Shown here: piece by piece, positions 23,895 through 32,515 of the stretch
Layout of the letters: each line of letters begins with the position of its first letter
Position numbering within the stretch: the stretch's first letter is position 1
Assembly (NCBI GenBank): GCA_937927335.1
Contig: CALBDU010000006.1
Location: 1-44,831, forward strand
Reading direction: 5' to 3'
From: an uncultured Clostridium sp.
Lineage (GTDB): Bacteria; Bacillota; Clostridia; Clostridiales; Clostridiaceae
DNA length: 44,831 nucleotides
Position numbers and translations under genes: made by a program
The notes under the pieces: model-generated
What the model was told of the DNA's origin: nothing
What the model saw: the letters and a program-made list of their open reading frames with translations, nothing else
Databases searched by the model: none

Positions 23895-24749
23895 TTAAGA
23901 TATTGTAATGCTTGAGCCAGTTGAAATATTTCCTGCCATGTCCACTGCATAAACCTTGTAGGTGCCAGCAGTCAATGCAGTAGTAGCAATATTTGTGTTA
24001 GTATCCGTTGCTGATACACTAACTACTGATCCTAAACCGCATTCAACTAGAGTATTAAGCTGAGATACACTTCCTACTGAAGCTCCTGAAGAAACCATGT
24101 ATAAAGCTCCCAACTCATTTGATTTCGCTATAACCGGAGCTGGTTTTGCTATAGTACCAGTAGACACCATGGTCAGTGTTGGTGGAGTTGTATCATCCTC
24201 AGGCAACGTATCAACATAATCTACTGATTTTGATGTCTTACCTGCTTTGGTATTCTCTCTTGCTTCAATCTCTAATTCAGGAGCATAGAAATCTTTCTTG
24301 AAGGTTGCCTTTGAGGCCTTTCCTTTGCATTTGTTGAATGTGAGTTTAATGTAATTTTTTATGTTGTCGCCTTCATAATTTGCCACATAAACATCCATTT
24401 TGAATGGCTTTTTTGTATCTCCATCAGCAAGCATTGGGGCATCATAACCAACGATATTCTGGCCAGAATACCTGAGTGAGCATCCCTCAATTAAGCTTGC
24501 AGCTAGGGGGTTAAATGTATTGTCCTTCAGTTTCAGGTTATATCCATAAAGCAGATCTGGTGTCCTAGCTATAGCAAGTATTGTATCATCATCCCTATGA
24601 ACTTTTTCATCCCCTTTTGATTCAACAGGGGTTACTTCAATTTCTTCAGCTGTCTTAATGTTAACTGGTGTCGCACCATCTTTAACAAGGCCGGTCAAGG
24701 AATCAAGTTCAGTTATTACAACCTTTTTAACATTGTATAATATATCCAT
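23895..24749 (-). CDS. Major tail protein with Ig-like C-terminal domain
   Basis: The 284-residue protein is preceded by AAGGAGG. The first ~180 residues follow the phi13-type major tail protein layout (KKVVITELDSLTGLVKDGAT; RDDDTILAIARTPDLLYGYN). Residues 185-284 add a Ser/Thr/Val-rich domain (VVSVSATDTNTNIATT, YKVYAVDMAGN) resembling the bacterial Ig-like domains that decorate siphophage tail tubes and may bind cell-surface carbohydrate. It polymerises into the tail tube. Confidence 0.8.
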   Translation of the reverse strand: MDILYNVKKVVITELDSLTGLVKDGATPVNIKTAEEIEVTPVESKGDEKVHRDDDTILAIARTPDLLYGYNLKLKDNTFNPLAASLIEGCSLRYSGQNIVGYDAPMLADGDTKKPFKMDVYVANYEGDNIKNYIKLTFNKCKGKASKATFKKDFYAPELEIEARENTKAGKTSKSVDYVDTLPEDDTTPPTLTMVSTGTIAKPAPVIAKSNELGALYMVSSGASVGSVSQLNTLVECGLGSVVSVSATDTNTNIATTALTAGTYKVYAVDMAGNISTGSSITIS

Positions 24750-25087
24750 TATATTACCTCCTTGGGTATTTTATATTTTAATCTTCTCGAATATGCTTTA
24801 ACTGTATCGTCAATAAGTTCTGGAGTTATCTCCCCGGTAAATTCCAGTAATCCATTCAATGTAGTTTGAACATTGGTGACCATATCATCAAGCACTGTTA
24901 TATCATTTAAAGGAGCATATAAAAATACGTGAACAAGCTGCCATCCACATTTGGCATTATTCACGCTTTGAAGCTGGCTATCAAATTTTAAAACAAAATA
25001 TGGGCTAATGCATTCACCTTTAAATTCTCCTATTGCGTAACATGGATATATAGGATCCAGTACATCAAATATCAATTTTCTGTTCAT
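24749..25087 (-). CDS. Tail terminator/completion protein
   Basis: The 112-residue protein overlaps the tail protein gene at its stop. Its place after the HK97 gp10-like gene and before the major tail protein, and its size and alpha/beta pattern (YFVLKFDSQLQSVNNAKCGW; VHVFLYAPLND), fit tail terminator proteins that cap the tube below the head. The family is not certain. Confidence 0.6.
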   Translation of the reverse strand: MNRKLIFDVLDPIYPCYAIGEFKGECISPYFVLKFDSQLQSVNNAKCGWQLVHVFLYAPLNDITVLDDMVTNVQTTLNGLLEFTGEITPELIDDTVKAYSRRLKYKIPKEVI

Positions 25088-25461
25088 TATATCACCTTAG
25101 TTTCTTGGATTATTTTCTTCCAATCCTCTATAAATTTAGGTGCAAATTCTTGGATAGACCTTTCTAATATTGCATACTTGCCTTCATTAGCCAGTTCCAG
25201 GTAAATCCCATAATCAACTCCATGGCTTAAGGCCACCATTAAAGTATTAGTGTTTGTCCATTTTACTGTTGCCTTAAGAAATTGTCTTGCGTGTGTAGTT
25301 TGATCTGTCCATGCTGCGTTGTCTTTAGACCATATTTCCATCTCAGCAGCTATTACCTGCGCATCAAGTAGGAGAGCTGCTTTTAGCTTTGGCGTGAACT
25401 CTTTAAGGTTTTTCATTACAGTGTCTAAGCCATTCATTTGAATCTTACATCCATCAGCCAT
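25087..25461 (-). CDS. HK97 gp10-like head-tail protein
   Basis: The 124-residue protein shows the HK97-gp10 pattern: amphipathic N-terminal helices, a W-T-D-x-T-x-x-A-R motif (AAWTDQTTHARQFLKATV), then GVDYGIYLELANEGKYAILE. Members sit at the head-tail joint and take part in tail completion. The start has GAGGTG. Confidence 0.85.
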   Translation of the reverse strand: MADGCKIQMNGLDTVMKNLKEFTPKLKAALLLDAQVIAAEMEIWSKDNAAWTDQTTHARQFLKATVKWTNTNTLMVALSHGVDYGIYLELANEGKYAILERSIQEFAPKFIEDWKKIIQETKVI

Positions 25462-25820
25462 TAAATCACCTCTAGATCAGCATTATAAAGACCTGCAAAT
25501 ATCATCCCTGGATATGAAATTTTATAGTTTAATCCATTAGCTGTAAAATAATCATCTTTTTTTATTTCAAATCCTTCACATAAAGCTAATAATGTAAGCG
25601 ATCTAATCCTTTGTACTGACCCGGATTCTACTATTTGTGGCTGCCAAATTGTATGTTTTGAATCATTTAGAAAAGCGTCAAATTCGGCTACTTTGTCAGA
25701 TGTATTTTTATTACCTCTCATGCCATTACTCTCGCCTTTATTCCTCATAAGTACAATATGGGTAGGCTTCAGAGCTATAGCCTTTTTTACTTTTTCCTTA
25801 ATCCTTGTCTCATTTATCAT
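25461..25820 (-). CDS. Head-tail joining / minor capsid protein
   Basis: The 119-residue protein (FALL-type beta-rich C-term: GFEIKKDDYFTANGLNYKIS) is of the stopper/adaptor type expected at this position. The ATG overlaps the preceding gene's stop (ATGA), so it is translationally coupled. The role is based on position and size. Confidence 0.6.
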   Translation of the reverse strand: MINETRIKEKVKKAIALKPTHIVLMRNKGESNGMRGNKNTSDKVAEFDAFLNDSKHTIWQPQIVESGSVQRIRSLTLLALCEGFEIKKDDYFTANGLNYKISYPGMIFAGLYNADLEVI

Positions 25821-26089
25821 GATTCATCAGCCCTTTTCATTGTAGAATTATATCCGGTGGAGCTCCTATAACTATTTGCTAAAGTCAACCAGTAAGCTCT
25901 ATTAGATTCTGTTTTCAAAACACTTATGTCGATAGCATCATCCGCCTGAGCCTTTAATAGGCATCCTTTATAGCTGGCCTTATTTACATCATTATCATTT
26001 GATTCAAGTAATAAGGCAAGTTCTTCATCAGTAAAGTATGGAAACTGCTTTTCCTGGAGATTGAATTTTAATAACGTTAAATTATCCAA
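25817..26089 (-). CDS. Head-tail connector (gp6/gp15-like)
   Basis: The 90-residue, helical protein starts with TTG at 26089 after GGTGG. It reads LKFNLQEKQFPYFTDEELAL followed by LLESNDNDVNKASYKGCLLK, the usual pattern of small connector proteins that bind the portal (FTDEELxxxLxxxxxD). It is the first of the connector-gene block after the capsid genes. Confidence 0.7.
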   Translation of the reverse strand: MDNLTLLKFNLQEKQFPYFTDEELALLLESNDNDVNKASYKGCLLKAQADDAIDISVLKTESNRAYWLTLANSYRSSTGYNSTMKRADES

Positions 26090-26098
26090 TCATACCAC

Positions 26099-26368
26099 CT
26101 ACTCTGGTTTATTAGGATCAGGCTCCTCCGCTTTTCCATTTGGATCAGCATTCGTACCTGGATCTTCTCCAGCATTTGGATCAGGGTCCTCAACAGGATC
26201 TTCTTTCAAGATCTCAACATAATCTTGGACCAGTTCTTTATCTGATTCTCTTATAAGAAATTCATCTCCAATTTTAATTACATCTCTATCATATTTAAGA
26301 TTTACTTTCGCTTTAACTGTAACTGTTCTTTCTTCCTCAGTTAATGAAGATTGCTGCTTTCTAGCCAT
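26099..26368 (-). CDS. Small acidic protein after capsid gene
   Basis: The 89-residue protein has a beta-rich N-terminal half (TVTVKAKVNLKYDRDVIKIG) and a C-terminal tail of DPNAGEDPGTNADPN-type acidic repeats. AAAGGTGG precedes its ATG. Such proteins are common after phage capsid genes but have no firm function. Confidence 0.55.
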   Translation of the reverse strand: MARKQQSSLTEEERTVTVKAKVNLKYDRDVIKIGDEFLIRESDKELVQDYVEILKEDPVEDPDPNAGEDPGTNADPNGKAEEPDPNKPE

Positions 26369-26419
26369 TATTATTCCACCTTTCTATAAAATAGAAGGCA
26401 AGAGGTTTTCACCCCTCAC

Positions 26420-27457
26420 CTATTTAACCTTAGCAAAGAAGCATTCATCAACTCTTTCAAATGATGGCAGTACCAGCTGAGAAACTTTAGTTTCTACTGT
26501 TACTGGATCTTCTTTGACCATAGTAGTAATAGCTACTCCAGTATTTACAATGCTTGTATCAAGTTTTCCAGTACCATAAACTTTATCAGCTTCTTCTGGG
26601 GTTGTCCCATAGATTGTCCTACCGAGAATGCCATCAGGGATTAATGTAACATAGTCATCTTCATAATAGTTTACAGTAGCACCTGCTTCAGAAGTGAACG
26701 TTCCATTGAGTATACCTACCTGTAGGCCTAACTTTTTATTGATGTAGTTTATAATGTCTTCATCAGTGATGATTACATTACCACCAGCCCTTGTGGTTAT
26801 TTCTGCTAAAATTGCAGTATTTGCAGTAACATAACCAAAGGTAGTCCTTGTTAACAGCATTCTGGTTGGTTTTGCATATCCATCATCAGTAAGAGCTTGC
26901 TGCCATCTGATTATATCGCCTACTACATCAGCTGATGCATTATTCCAAGTAGCTGTGCTCAGTAAGGTTTCTTTGTGATCTGCAGGTACTTCGTAATCAA
27001 CAACTACATCTCCGTCTGCAGTTACAATGTTAATTTGTCCTTTCTGCAGCAGTTGAGCTCGCATCCTTTTTGCCTGAACTCCAGCTCCATCAACTAAAGC
27101 CTGGTAGTTATCATATATCTGTTTCAATAAGTTCTCAACCAGATTCTGATTATTTGACTGCATGGCCATTAATAGCATCTGCCTATCCTTTTCCTTGATA
27201 AGTATTGATTCTTTGAAGAAAGGAAGTTCTTTCTTTTTAAGATCTAAACTTGCGCTTAAAGCTCTGCTCTTAACTGCAACATCGAATGTTGACATTCTGA
27301 GGGCAACTGGTTTTTGCTTGGATCCTTTGGCAAGCTCTATTTCTGTTCCCCACTGTTTGTCATTTGTAAATAAAACCTCATCTATAGTGGTTTGAGGAGG
27401 CAAATTTTGAATGTATAATGCTATCTGACTTGAGTTTATAAAGTCTTTTAATTCCAT
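26420..27457 (-). CDS. Major capsid protein (family E)
   Basis: The 345-residue protein matches the lambda-gpE type capsid family: an N-terminal extension, then LRMSTFDVAVKSRALSASLD, a spine helix (residues 85-135) and YYEDDYVTLIPDGILGRTIY near the C-terminal P-domain. It is preceded by scaffold and decoration genes, as expected. It builds the HK97-fold shell. Confidence 0.92.
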   Translation of the reverse strand: MELKDFINSSQIALYIQNLPPQTTIDEVLFTNDKQWGTEIELAKGSKQKPVALRMSTFDVAVKSRALSASLDLKKKELPFFKESILIKEKDRQMLLMAMQSNNQNLVENLLKQIYDNYQALVDGAGVQAKRMRAQLLQKGQINIVTADGDVVVDYEVPADHKETLLSTATWNNASADVVGDIIRWQQALTDDGYAKPTRMLLTRTTFGYVTANTAILAEITTRAGGNVIITDEDIINYINKKLGLQVGILNGTFTSEAGATVNYYEDDYVTLIPDGILGRTIYGTTPEEADKVYGTGKLDTSIVNTGVAITTMVKEDPVTVETKVSQLVLPSFERVDECFFAKVK

Positions 27458-27475
27458 GTATTATTCCCCCTTATA

Positions 27476-27850
27476 TTAAAGAAATTTAATCATGTTCATG
27501 GCTGCTTTTTCAGCTGCCTTACCATTAGTTACTTCAGCAGCTGCAAATTTTACAGAAGCTTCTTTAACAAAGCCATGAATAACTACTGGCAATATTTCAG
27601 TTCCATTTGAATTATTGAAATCAATATCTTCAAGCAAAACTCCAAAAACATTTGTTGTTGCCGGAGTACCACCAGTGGTTACTGCAACGCTGCCATCTGC
27701 AGCAATCAATGTGCCTGCTTCTAATATTCCGTTCACCAATGATGCTGTAATTACAGTCTTTGTTGCCTTGATATTTACACTTAAGAAGTGCTGTGCATAA
27801 GCTAAAATATTTTTTTGTGATCCTGATATAGTGGTTGTTGATTGTCTCAT
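27476..27850 (-). CDS. Head decoration protein
   Basis: The 124-residue, Ala/Val/Thr-rich beta protein (LVNGILEAGTLIAADGSVAV; NVFGVLLEDIDFNNSNGTEI) is located between scaffold and capsid. This fits lambda gpD/head-decoration-like proteins, which stabilise the shell. AGGAGG precedes the ATG. Confidence 0.8.
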   Translation of the reverse strand: MRQSTTTISGSQKNILAYAQHFLSVNIKATKTVITASLVNGILEAGTLIAADGSVAVTTGGTPATTNVFGVLLEDIDFNNSNGTEILPVVIHGFVKEASVKFAAAEVTNGKAAEKAAMNMIKFL

Positions 27851-27862
27851 ACTTTATTCCTC

Positions 27863-28480
27863 CTATTTAAAAAATTTACTAGCAGCTTCACTAGTCTTTA
27901 ATTGTTCAGTTTTTTCCTTGGCTAATTTCTCACCAAAACTTAATTCGGTTTCAACTTCACCCTTAGGGGATTTCCCACCAGTGTTGAATTTACCAGTGCC
28001 AGGAACCTCTTTTTCAAATAGATAGTCACGGTCTTTTTTCCATGGCTCAATTTGTTCATTAAGGCCAATAACCTTTCCATCTGCAAGCTTGATATTCTCT
28101 GTGTTAAGCAACTTCATAGCCAACTCAATATCCTTTATCTTAGCCTCTTTGAGTGCTTCCTTAATGGATGTATCAAGCTGTACCTGCTGAAGTTTCTTTT
28201 CATAGTCTGCTGTAGTAGTGGCATTGGCTGTTTTTAAGTTTTCAATTTCTTTCGTCAGATCCTCGTTATCCTTAACTTTTCCCTGTAAGGTGCTGAGCTG
28301 CTTATCTCTCTCCCCAACCTGCTTCTTATATTCGTTCATTGAATCATTTACCTGGGTAAATCTATCCTTTGGAACATAATCCACACTATTTACAAAGTCA
28401 GTATCCTTATGTTTATTTCTGATATCCTCTGGAAGAGCCTTGAAAGCTTCCTCACCTATTATTTCATTTAATCTTGGCAT
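27863..28480 (-). CDS. Phage scaffolding protein (GP20-like)
   Basis: The 205-residue protein has a long central coiled coil (residues 40-110, KKQVGERDKQLSTLQGKVKD) between charged ends, the design of minor structural GP20/DUF4355 scaffolds. A GIKD-like turn (AKIKDIELAMKLLN) and a basic-acidic tail follow. It directs capsid assembly and is removed afterwards. Confidence 0.85.
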   Translation of the reverse strand: MPRLNEIIGEEAFKALPEDIRNKHKDTDFVNSVDYVPKDRFTQVNDSMNEYKKQVGERDKQLSTLQGKVKDNEDLTKEIENLKTANATTTADYEKKLQQVQLDTSIKEALKEAKIKDIELAMKLLNTENIKLADGKVIGLNEQIEPWKKDRDYLFEKEVPGTGKFNTGGKSPKGEVETELSFGEKLAKEKTEQLKTSEAASKFFK

Positions 28481-28595
28481 AATATTTCCTCCTTATTTGC
28501 TCTAGTTACGCTTTTTTACGTGGGTGTCGACCACGGAATAGAGTCGCTACTTGGTTCTTTTACGTCTGCCATTAAAGCTTAAAAAGACGATTTAA

Positions 28596-28625
28596 AATAA
28601 AAAAAGCCTTATTTCTAAGACTTAA
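28596..28625 (-). terminator. Terminator after metallopeptidase-like gene
   Basis: On the minus strand AAGTCTTA pairs with TAAGGCTT around a GAAA loop, followed by TTTTTTTATTTT. Between this and the scaffold start (28481) there is only a possible 18-codon frame at 28516-28572 without a clear ribosome site. Confidence 0.75.
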
Positions 28626-28902
28626 AGATATCTGGATTATTTTTCATAAATGCATAGATTCCAGCTTCTAATTGGAATACTTGTTGATGCTCAAGCCCAA
28701 TATTATAAACAAAGTCAATCTGATGTATGATTTCATGAATAAACGTTGTTTCTTTTAATTGCGCTGATATATCTTTATCAATAACTATCTCTTGTGTGTT
28801 GCCACAACTTGCTCCAGTCCTTGCACTATCCCGTAATTCATTATTCTTTTCCAGTATGACGTATTCCAATCCACCAATTATAACTTTTTCAGGTATTATC
28901 AT
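28615..28902 (-). CDS. Small HExxH zinc metallopeptidase-like protein
   Basis: The 95-residue protein contains HEIIH (FIHEIIHQIDFV, about residues 55-66), a classical zinc-peptidase motif. It follows CGNTQEIVIDKD-type strands and precedes a helix with two more His/Glu candidates (LEHQQVFQLEAGI). It is much shorter than secreted peptidases and resembles minimal phage SprT/ImmA-like proteins. It has AAAGGAGG before the ATG and its own terminator. Possible roles are cleaving a repressor or a capsid part; neither is shown. Confidence 0.65.
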   Translation of the reverse strand: MIIPEKVIIGGLEYVILEKNNELRDSARTGASCGNTQEIVIDKDISAQLKETTFIHEIIHQIDFVYNIGLEHQQVFQLEAGIYAFMKNNPDIFKS

Positions 28903-28924
28903 ATTAGCCTCCTTTCTTTAAGCA

Positions 28925-28950
28925 ATAAAAAAAGACATATCTCTATGCCC
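28925..28950 (-). terminator. Terminator before metallopeptidase-like gene
   Basis: GGCATA pairs with TATGTC (one G-U) around GAGA on the minus strand, followed by TTTTTTTATTGC. Confidence 0.6.
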
Positions 28951-28954
28951 TCAT

Positions 28955-29149
28955 TTACAATATTTCTACTTTTTCAACTAATCTGCCTCTTACATAATCT
29001 CTATTTTTGGATTTAAGTTCAATCATCTGATCTTTATTGCACAAATCCACAATAGTGTCTACATCATTTATTTTTGTTTCATAATAAGAAGTTCCTATCC
29101 TAATACAACAACATGGAATACGTTTCTCATCACATAAATCATTCTCCAC
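28955..29149 (-). CDS. Hypothetical small Cys-containing phage protein
   Basis: GTG at 29149 (AAGGAG 7 nt upstream) is preferred over TTG at 29155. The ~64-residue product (MENDLCDEKRIPCCCIRIG...) has a CCC cluster and a basic, strand-rich end. It overlaps the preceding gene's stop. No family is recognised. Confidence 0.5.
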   Translation of the reverse strand: MENDLCDEKRIPCCCIRIGTSYYETKINDVDTIVDLCNKDQMIELKSKNRDYVRGRLVEKVEIL

Positions 29150-29444
29150 CTTCAAGCTCCTTCCTGATTTTACTCATTTGTTCTTTGTTGGTCTTAGTAA
29201 GCTGCTCTATCTCATCATTTATCTTTAATGCTTTTTCACCAGTACGCTTTTTAGCCTTCTCAGCTAATCGTCTAATCTTTTCCTGATTATATCTTATTTT
29301 TTCATTTGTATAATAACCTGTATATTCTTTGTGGCAGCCTGGGCATTCAAAATAAGTCCTAATAATGCCCTTTCCTAAATTTTGTGTCTTATAATTTGAA
29401 CCCATTTCAAATATTTCATTGCAAGCTTCACATTTTACTTTCAT
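29139..29444 (-). CDS. Zinc-ribbon protein with coiled-coil tail
   Basis: The 101-residue protein has C-x2-C (VKCEACNEIF) and C-x2-C (YFECPGCHKEYTGYY), giving a four-Cys zinc ribbon at residues 4-38. A long charged helix (residues 48-100) follows. Proteins of this design accompany head genes in many Firmicute phages; the role is unknown. GGAGGG precedes the ATG. Confidence 0.65.
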   Translation of the reverse strand: MKVKCEACNEIFEMGSNYKTQNLGKGIIRTYFECPGCHKEYTGYYTNEKIRYNQEKIRRLAEKAKKRTGEKALKINDEIEQLTKTNKEQMSKIRKELEGGE

Positions 29445-29458
29445 AAAAGCCCTCCAAA

Positions 29459-29500
29459 CAAATAAGCACCTACATTATTGGCTAAGTAAGTGCTTTTAAA
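29459..29500 (-). terminator. Hairpin after 76-residue gene
   Basis: AAGCACTTAC pairs with GTAGGTGCTT (one G-U) around a 12-nt loop on the minus strand. The T tract is imperfect (ATTTGTTT). Confidence 0.5.
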
Positions 29501-29726
29501 AGTTTATTATTTTATCAGCTATTTTCTCAAGCGATTGTCCATCCACTTTAAAATTATTTAGGAGATCATCTACTGTCTTATAATCAACACCATCTGTGTT
29601 AACCTCACCGGCAGAATATACTCCGTTTATCGGACAAATAAAATAATCTTTTCCATTATAGATGAACTCTATATCTTGAAACATATTTAATTGATCTTTT
29701 AGCTTTTTAAATGAATCTGCCGACAT
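29496..29726 (-). CDS. Small protein downstream of MuF gene, possible immunity protein
   Basis: The 76-residue, acidic protein (EFIYNGKDYFICPINGVYSA; YKTVDDLLNNFKVDGQSLEK) starts 15 nt after the MuF-type head gene with AAGGAGG before its ATG. In phage-borne MuF toxin modules the gene directly downstream of the head-toxin fusion usually encodes immunity. Size, acidity and place fit that, but no immunity family is recognised. It ends in a hairpin, closing the portal-MuF transcription block. Confidence 0.5.
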   Translation of the reverse strand: MSADSFKKLKDQLNMFQDIEFIYNGKDYFICPINGVYSAGEVNTDGVDYKTVDDLLNNFKVDGQSLEKIADKIINF

Positions 29727-29741
29727 AATGATGCCTCCTTC

Positions 29742-31019
29742 CTATAAAATATCTTGATTATTATTTCTTTCGTCATCTGTAATATCTCTTGTTTCTTTTG
29801 AAATCAATGTCCCATCATTCCATATATAATCATGAGCATGTTCACCATTACTACCATATGGATGCTTCTTAGGATATCCATGGTCCGTAGGGTGTATTTG
29901 CAATTCTAGTGCACCTTCTCCATCATAAAAAGATCTTTGTGTTTTACCATGTGCATCAATTAAATCTATTACTCCGTCTGGCATAAACATAGAAGGTAAA
30001 CTATAATGGCCCTTAACTGTTTTATTTGGTTTAATTATACCATTTTTTGTGGTATTTGTATCAAGTATTTCGTTGATTTCTTGCGGTTTTAAACCAAATT
30101 CTTTACCATAGTCCTTAACCCACTGTTCGAGTTTTTTATTATCGGCACCATTTACCCAATCAATCAATTCTTTTCTTGATTTATTAGAATCCACCTCCTG
30201 AGTAGGATAACAAAGACAGTTACAATGTGCTATTGGATAGTCATCTGGCGCGTATGTCTTACCTGCTCGATCATCACATATATCTGACCCCCAGCGCTTT
30301 ACCTGTCTTTCATAGTGTGCGGCGCTTAAATTCCACTTCAAACCGGTGCAAAAAGGATTTCTTTTAGATCCTTGAATGTAGGTTTCAGAACTAGCATTCG
30401 AAAGAGAAGTTCTTGCCAGTCTCTGGGCCTGATAAGCTATGCTTTTATTTATTCCAGGGACTCTGTTTCTTGTAACCATTCTGTTCGTCGGATCTATATA
30501 ATTGCTTAATTCTTTTGCCAAATCCCCGGCATTTGCACCTTTGGCAAGATTTAATTTGATTAAAAAGTCCATGTCCTTTGCATTCTTTGCAGTCAGCCTC
30601 CATATTCTTTGGCTTAAACTCCTACCATCCTCATAATATTGGCCATTAATTAAGGTTTTTACAACATCTGAACTGATATTTGTATACAGATTTTCAAGTC
30701 TTGTATTTACTTTATCAGACAAGCCAAGCATAGTATAAAAGTTTAATTGAGTTGCAGCTGCTATATTGGCGCTTTCTTCTGTCCCTGCAATTATTGATTG
30801 ATTAAGTTTTAAATTAAGTTCTTTTACATAGGCCTTTATGGAAGCATTAAGATTGCTTAGATACATTTGATTTAGAGTTCCATTTTTACTCTTAGCAAGC
30901 TTAAAAGCAACTTGCCTACCAGCTTCAGAATATATCCTTAGGATTTCTTTTTCCTGCTGCTGCTGAAGCTTAAGAAATTTCTTTCTTCCCTCAATAACCC
31001 TTTTTTCAAATTCACTCAC
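29742..31019 (-). CDS. MuF-type minor head protein with C-terminal His-rich domain
   Basis: Residues 1-275 form the Mu-F/SPP1 gp7 head morphogenesis unit. It ends in the characteristic ICDDRAGKTYAPDDYPIAHC / NCLCYPT segment (about 247-272). After a linker, residues 335-425 form an extra domain with several histidines (LQIHPTDHGYPKKHPYG, then GEHAHDYIW). Such extensions on MuF proteins are often polymorphic toxin or nuclease-like domains delivered with the virion. The start GTG overlaps the portal stop. The protein would be a minor capsid component needed for infectivity. Confidence 0.85.
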   Translation of the reverse strand: MSEFEKRVIEGRKKFLKLQQQQEKEILRIYSEAGRQVAFKLAKSKNGTLNQMYLSNLNASIKAYVKELNLKLNQSIIAGTEESANIAAATQLNFYTMLGLSDKVNTRLENLYTNISSDVVKTLINGQYYEDGRSLSQRIWRLTAKNAKDMDFLIKLNLAKGANAGDLAKELSNYIDPTNRMVTRNRVPGINKSIAYQAQRLARTSLSNASSETYIQGSKRNPFCTGLKWNLSAAHYERQVKRWGSDICDDRAGKTYAPDDYPIAHCNCLCYPTQEVDSNKSRKELIDWVNGADNKKLEQWVKDYGKEFGLKPQEINEILDTNTTKNGIIKPNKTVKGHYSLPSMFMPDGVIDLIDAHGKTQRSFYDGEGALELQIHPTDHGYPKKHPYGSNGEHAHDYIWNDGTLISKETRDITDDERNNNQDIL

Positions 31020-32515
31020 TATACTTCACCACCGGTGCCACCATCGTTACCTTCATTACTGGTAGACTTTGAGAATGGATCCGCCTCTGCTTCAGTGAGA
31101 ATAACCAACTCATCTACAATAGTTTTGAACTCTGCATCAGCATCTTCTTCATCACTGTACTCCTTAATATATGATTTGTGGCTTCTTACATTTGCAACAA
31201 CCTCATCCATAGCCAGTTTCTTTTTATCCTCTTCATCGGATGGCAATGGGTAGTTGTGTTTGAATAGTAAAGTATAATTTAATTTGAGCCATTCTTGCTT
31301 AAATGTCCCTTTGTAACTATATTGAGCTGCTTGAATAATAAAATCTATAAGGTCCTTAAACACCGGCCCCCAATCACTCCACTTTTCTTCACACCTGGTA
31401 ATTAAGTCATTGTATAAATACTTCATGGCCTTGGCACTTGGTATATTAGTTAAGTCCTTAATAGTCGGCATGTCCAGTGCATCCCTCATATCCTTATCCA
31501 GCCTATCCAAGTATGAATTAGCTGCTTCTGCACTTCCAAAATTATATTCAAGCCTCTGCATAGTTGCCTGCAAATTATTTGCTGCTGCTTCCGCACTAGT
31601 TTTTATTGCATGTACAGCATTTGGTGCTATCTTAAGCTTATTTACATCCTCAGGATCACCGTCTATAACTCCCTCAGAACCAAACATCTGAAACTTTAGA
31701 GCATCTGAGTAATCTGAATTTTTCCTGTTATATTGATTTTGGGAATCTCTTAATTCTTCAACGTCACTTTCCCCAAAATCATCCCCAAGCTCACCACCAT
31801 TTACAATAAGCCAACATGGTAAATTATTAAATCCCGTAGGCTGAGACTCTTCTTTAATTGGTGTTTCAAGGTTATCGCCCTTAAAGGTGAGTTTTTTATA
31901 ATATGCTTGAACCTCGGCTTCCTCTCTTTCATGATCGTAATAATAAATATGCACATAGTAAATTTTATCTGTATCACTAGTTTTAAAGACATTTCCCTCA
32001 TCTTCTTCAAAGAATCTAACCTCTAATAAATTGCCATTTTGTTCTTTATAATAAAAATCCTCAATATTTTCATACTTTATTATAATTGGCATATCCGGGT
32101 TGGCTTCTAGCCTTAGAAGTACTCTCTTCTTTACTGTACTCATTAGGAATGCCTTCCTTGTATTCTTCCAGAAGTGATTTGATTCAAATATATTATCTAT
32201 GAACATCCTAAGTTCCTCACAAGAATCCTTATCTTTTGTATTATCAGGCTTCAATATTACATCAGGCTCTTTTCCAAACATAAACCTTGCCTGCTTCTTT
32301 AACAGAGGTTTTACTTTATTCCTGATATCTTGTGCTGGGATATAGTCAACATTGTCATTGACTTCCCAGTTTTGCCCCAAGAATATTTTATCTGCTTTTG
32401 CCAACTCCGGATCTATACATTTACCTTTATAAAAATAATAATCTGCCACTACCTTTTTTCTTTCTTTCTTCTCGGAATATGGCAGCTTTAATAGTGTTGT
32501 TCTTACATCTATCAT
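31019..32515 (-). CDS. Portal protein (SPP1 gp6-type)
   Basis: The 498-residue protein has the SPP1-type portal layout: a clip/wing start, YYHIYYYDHE-like strand region (VHIYYYDHEREEAEVQ), the conserved LPCWLIVNGGELGDDFGESD, and helices RDSQNQYNRKNSDYSDALKF. The acidic C-terminus (DEEDADAEFKTIVDEL) is typical. Its dodecamer forms the DNA entry channel and docks the terminase. Its ATG overlaps the terminase stop. Confidence 0.92.
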   Translation of the reverse strand: MIDVRTTLLKLPYSEKKERKKVVADYYFYKGKCIDPELAKADKIFLGQNWEVNDNVDYIPAQDIRNKVKPLLKKQARFMFGKEPDVILKPDNTKDKDSCEELRMFIDNIFESNHFWKNTRKAFLMSTVKKRVLLRLEANPDMPIIIKYENIEDFYYKEQNGNLLEVRFFEEDEGNVFKTSDTDKIYYVHIYYYDHEREEAEVQAYYKKLTFKGDNLETPIKEESQPTGFNNLPCWLIVNGGELGDDFGESDVEELRDSQNQYNRKNSDYSDALKFQMFGSEGVIDGDPEDVNKLKIAPNAVHAIKTSAEAAANNLQATMQRLEYNFGSAEAANSYLDRLDKDMRDALDMPTIKDLTNIPSAKAMKYLYNDLITRCEEKWSDWGPVFKDLIDFIIQAAQYSYKGTFKQEWLKLNYTLLFKHNYPLPSDEEDKKKLAMDEVVANVRSHKSYIKEYSDEEDADAEFKTIVDELVILTEAEADPFSKSTSNEGNDGGTGGEV

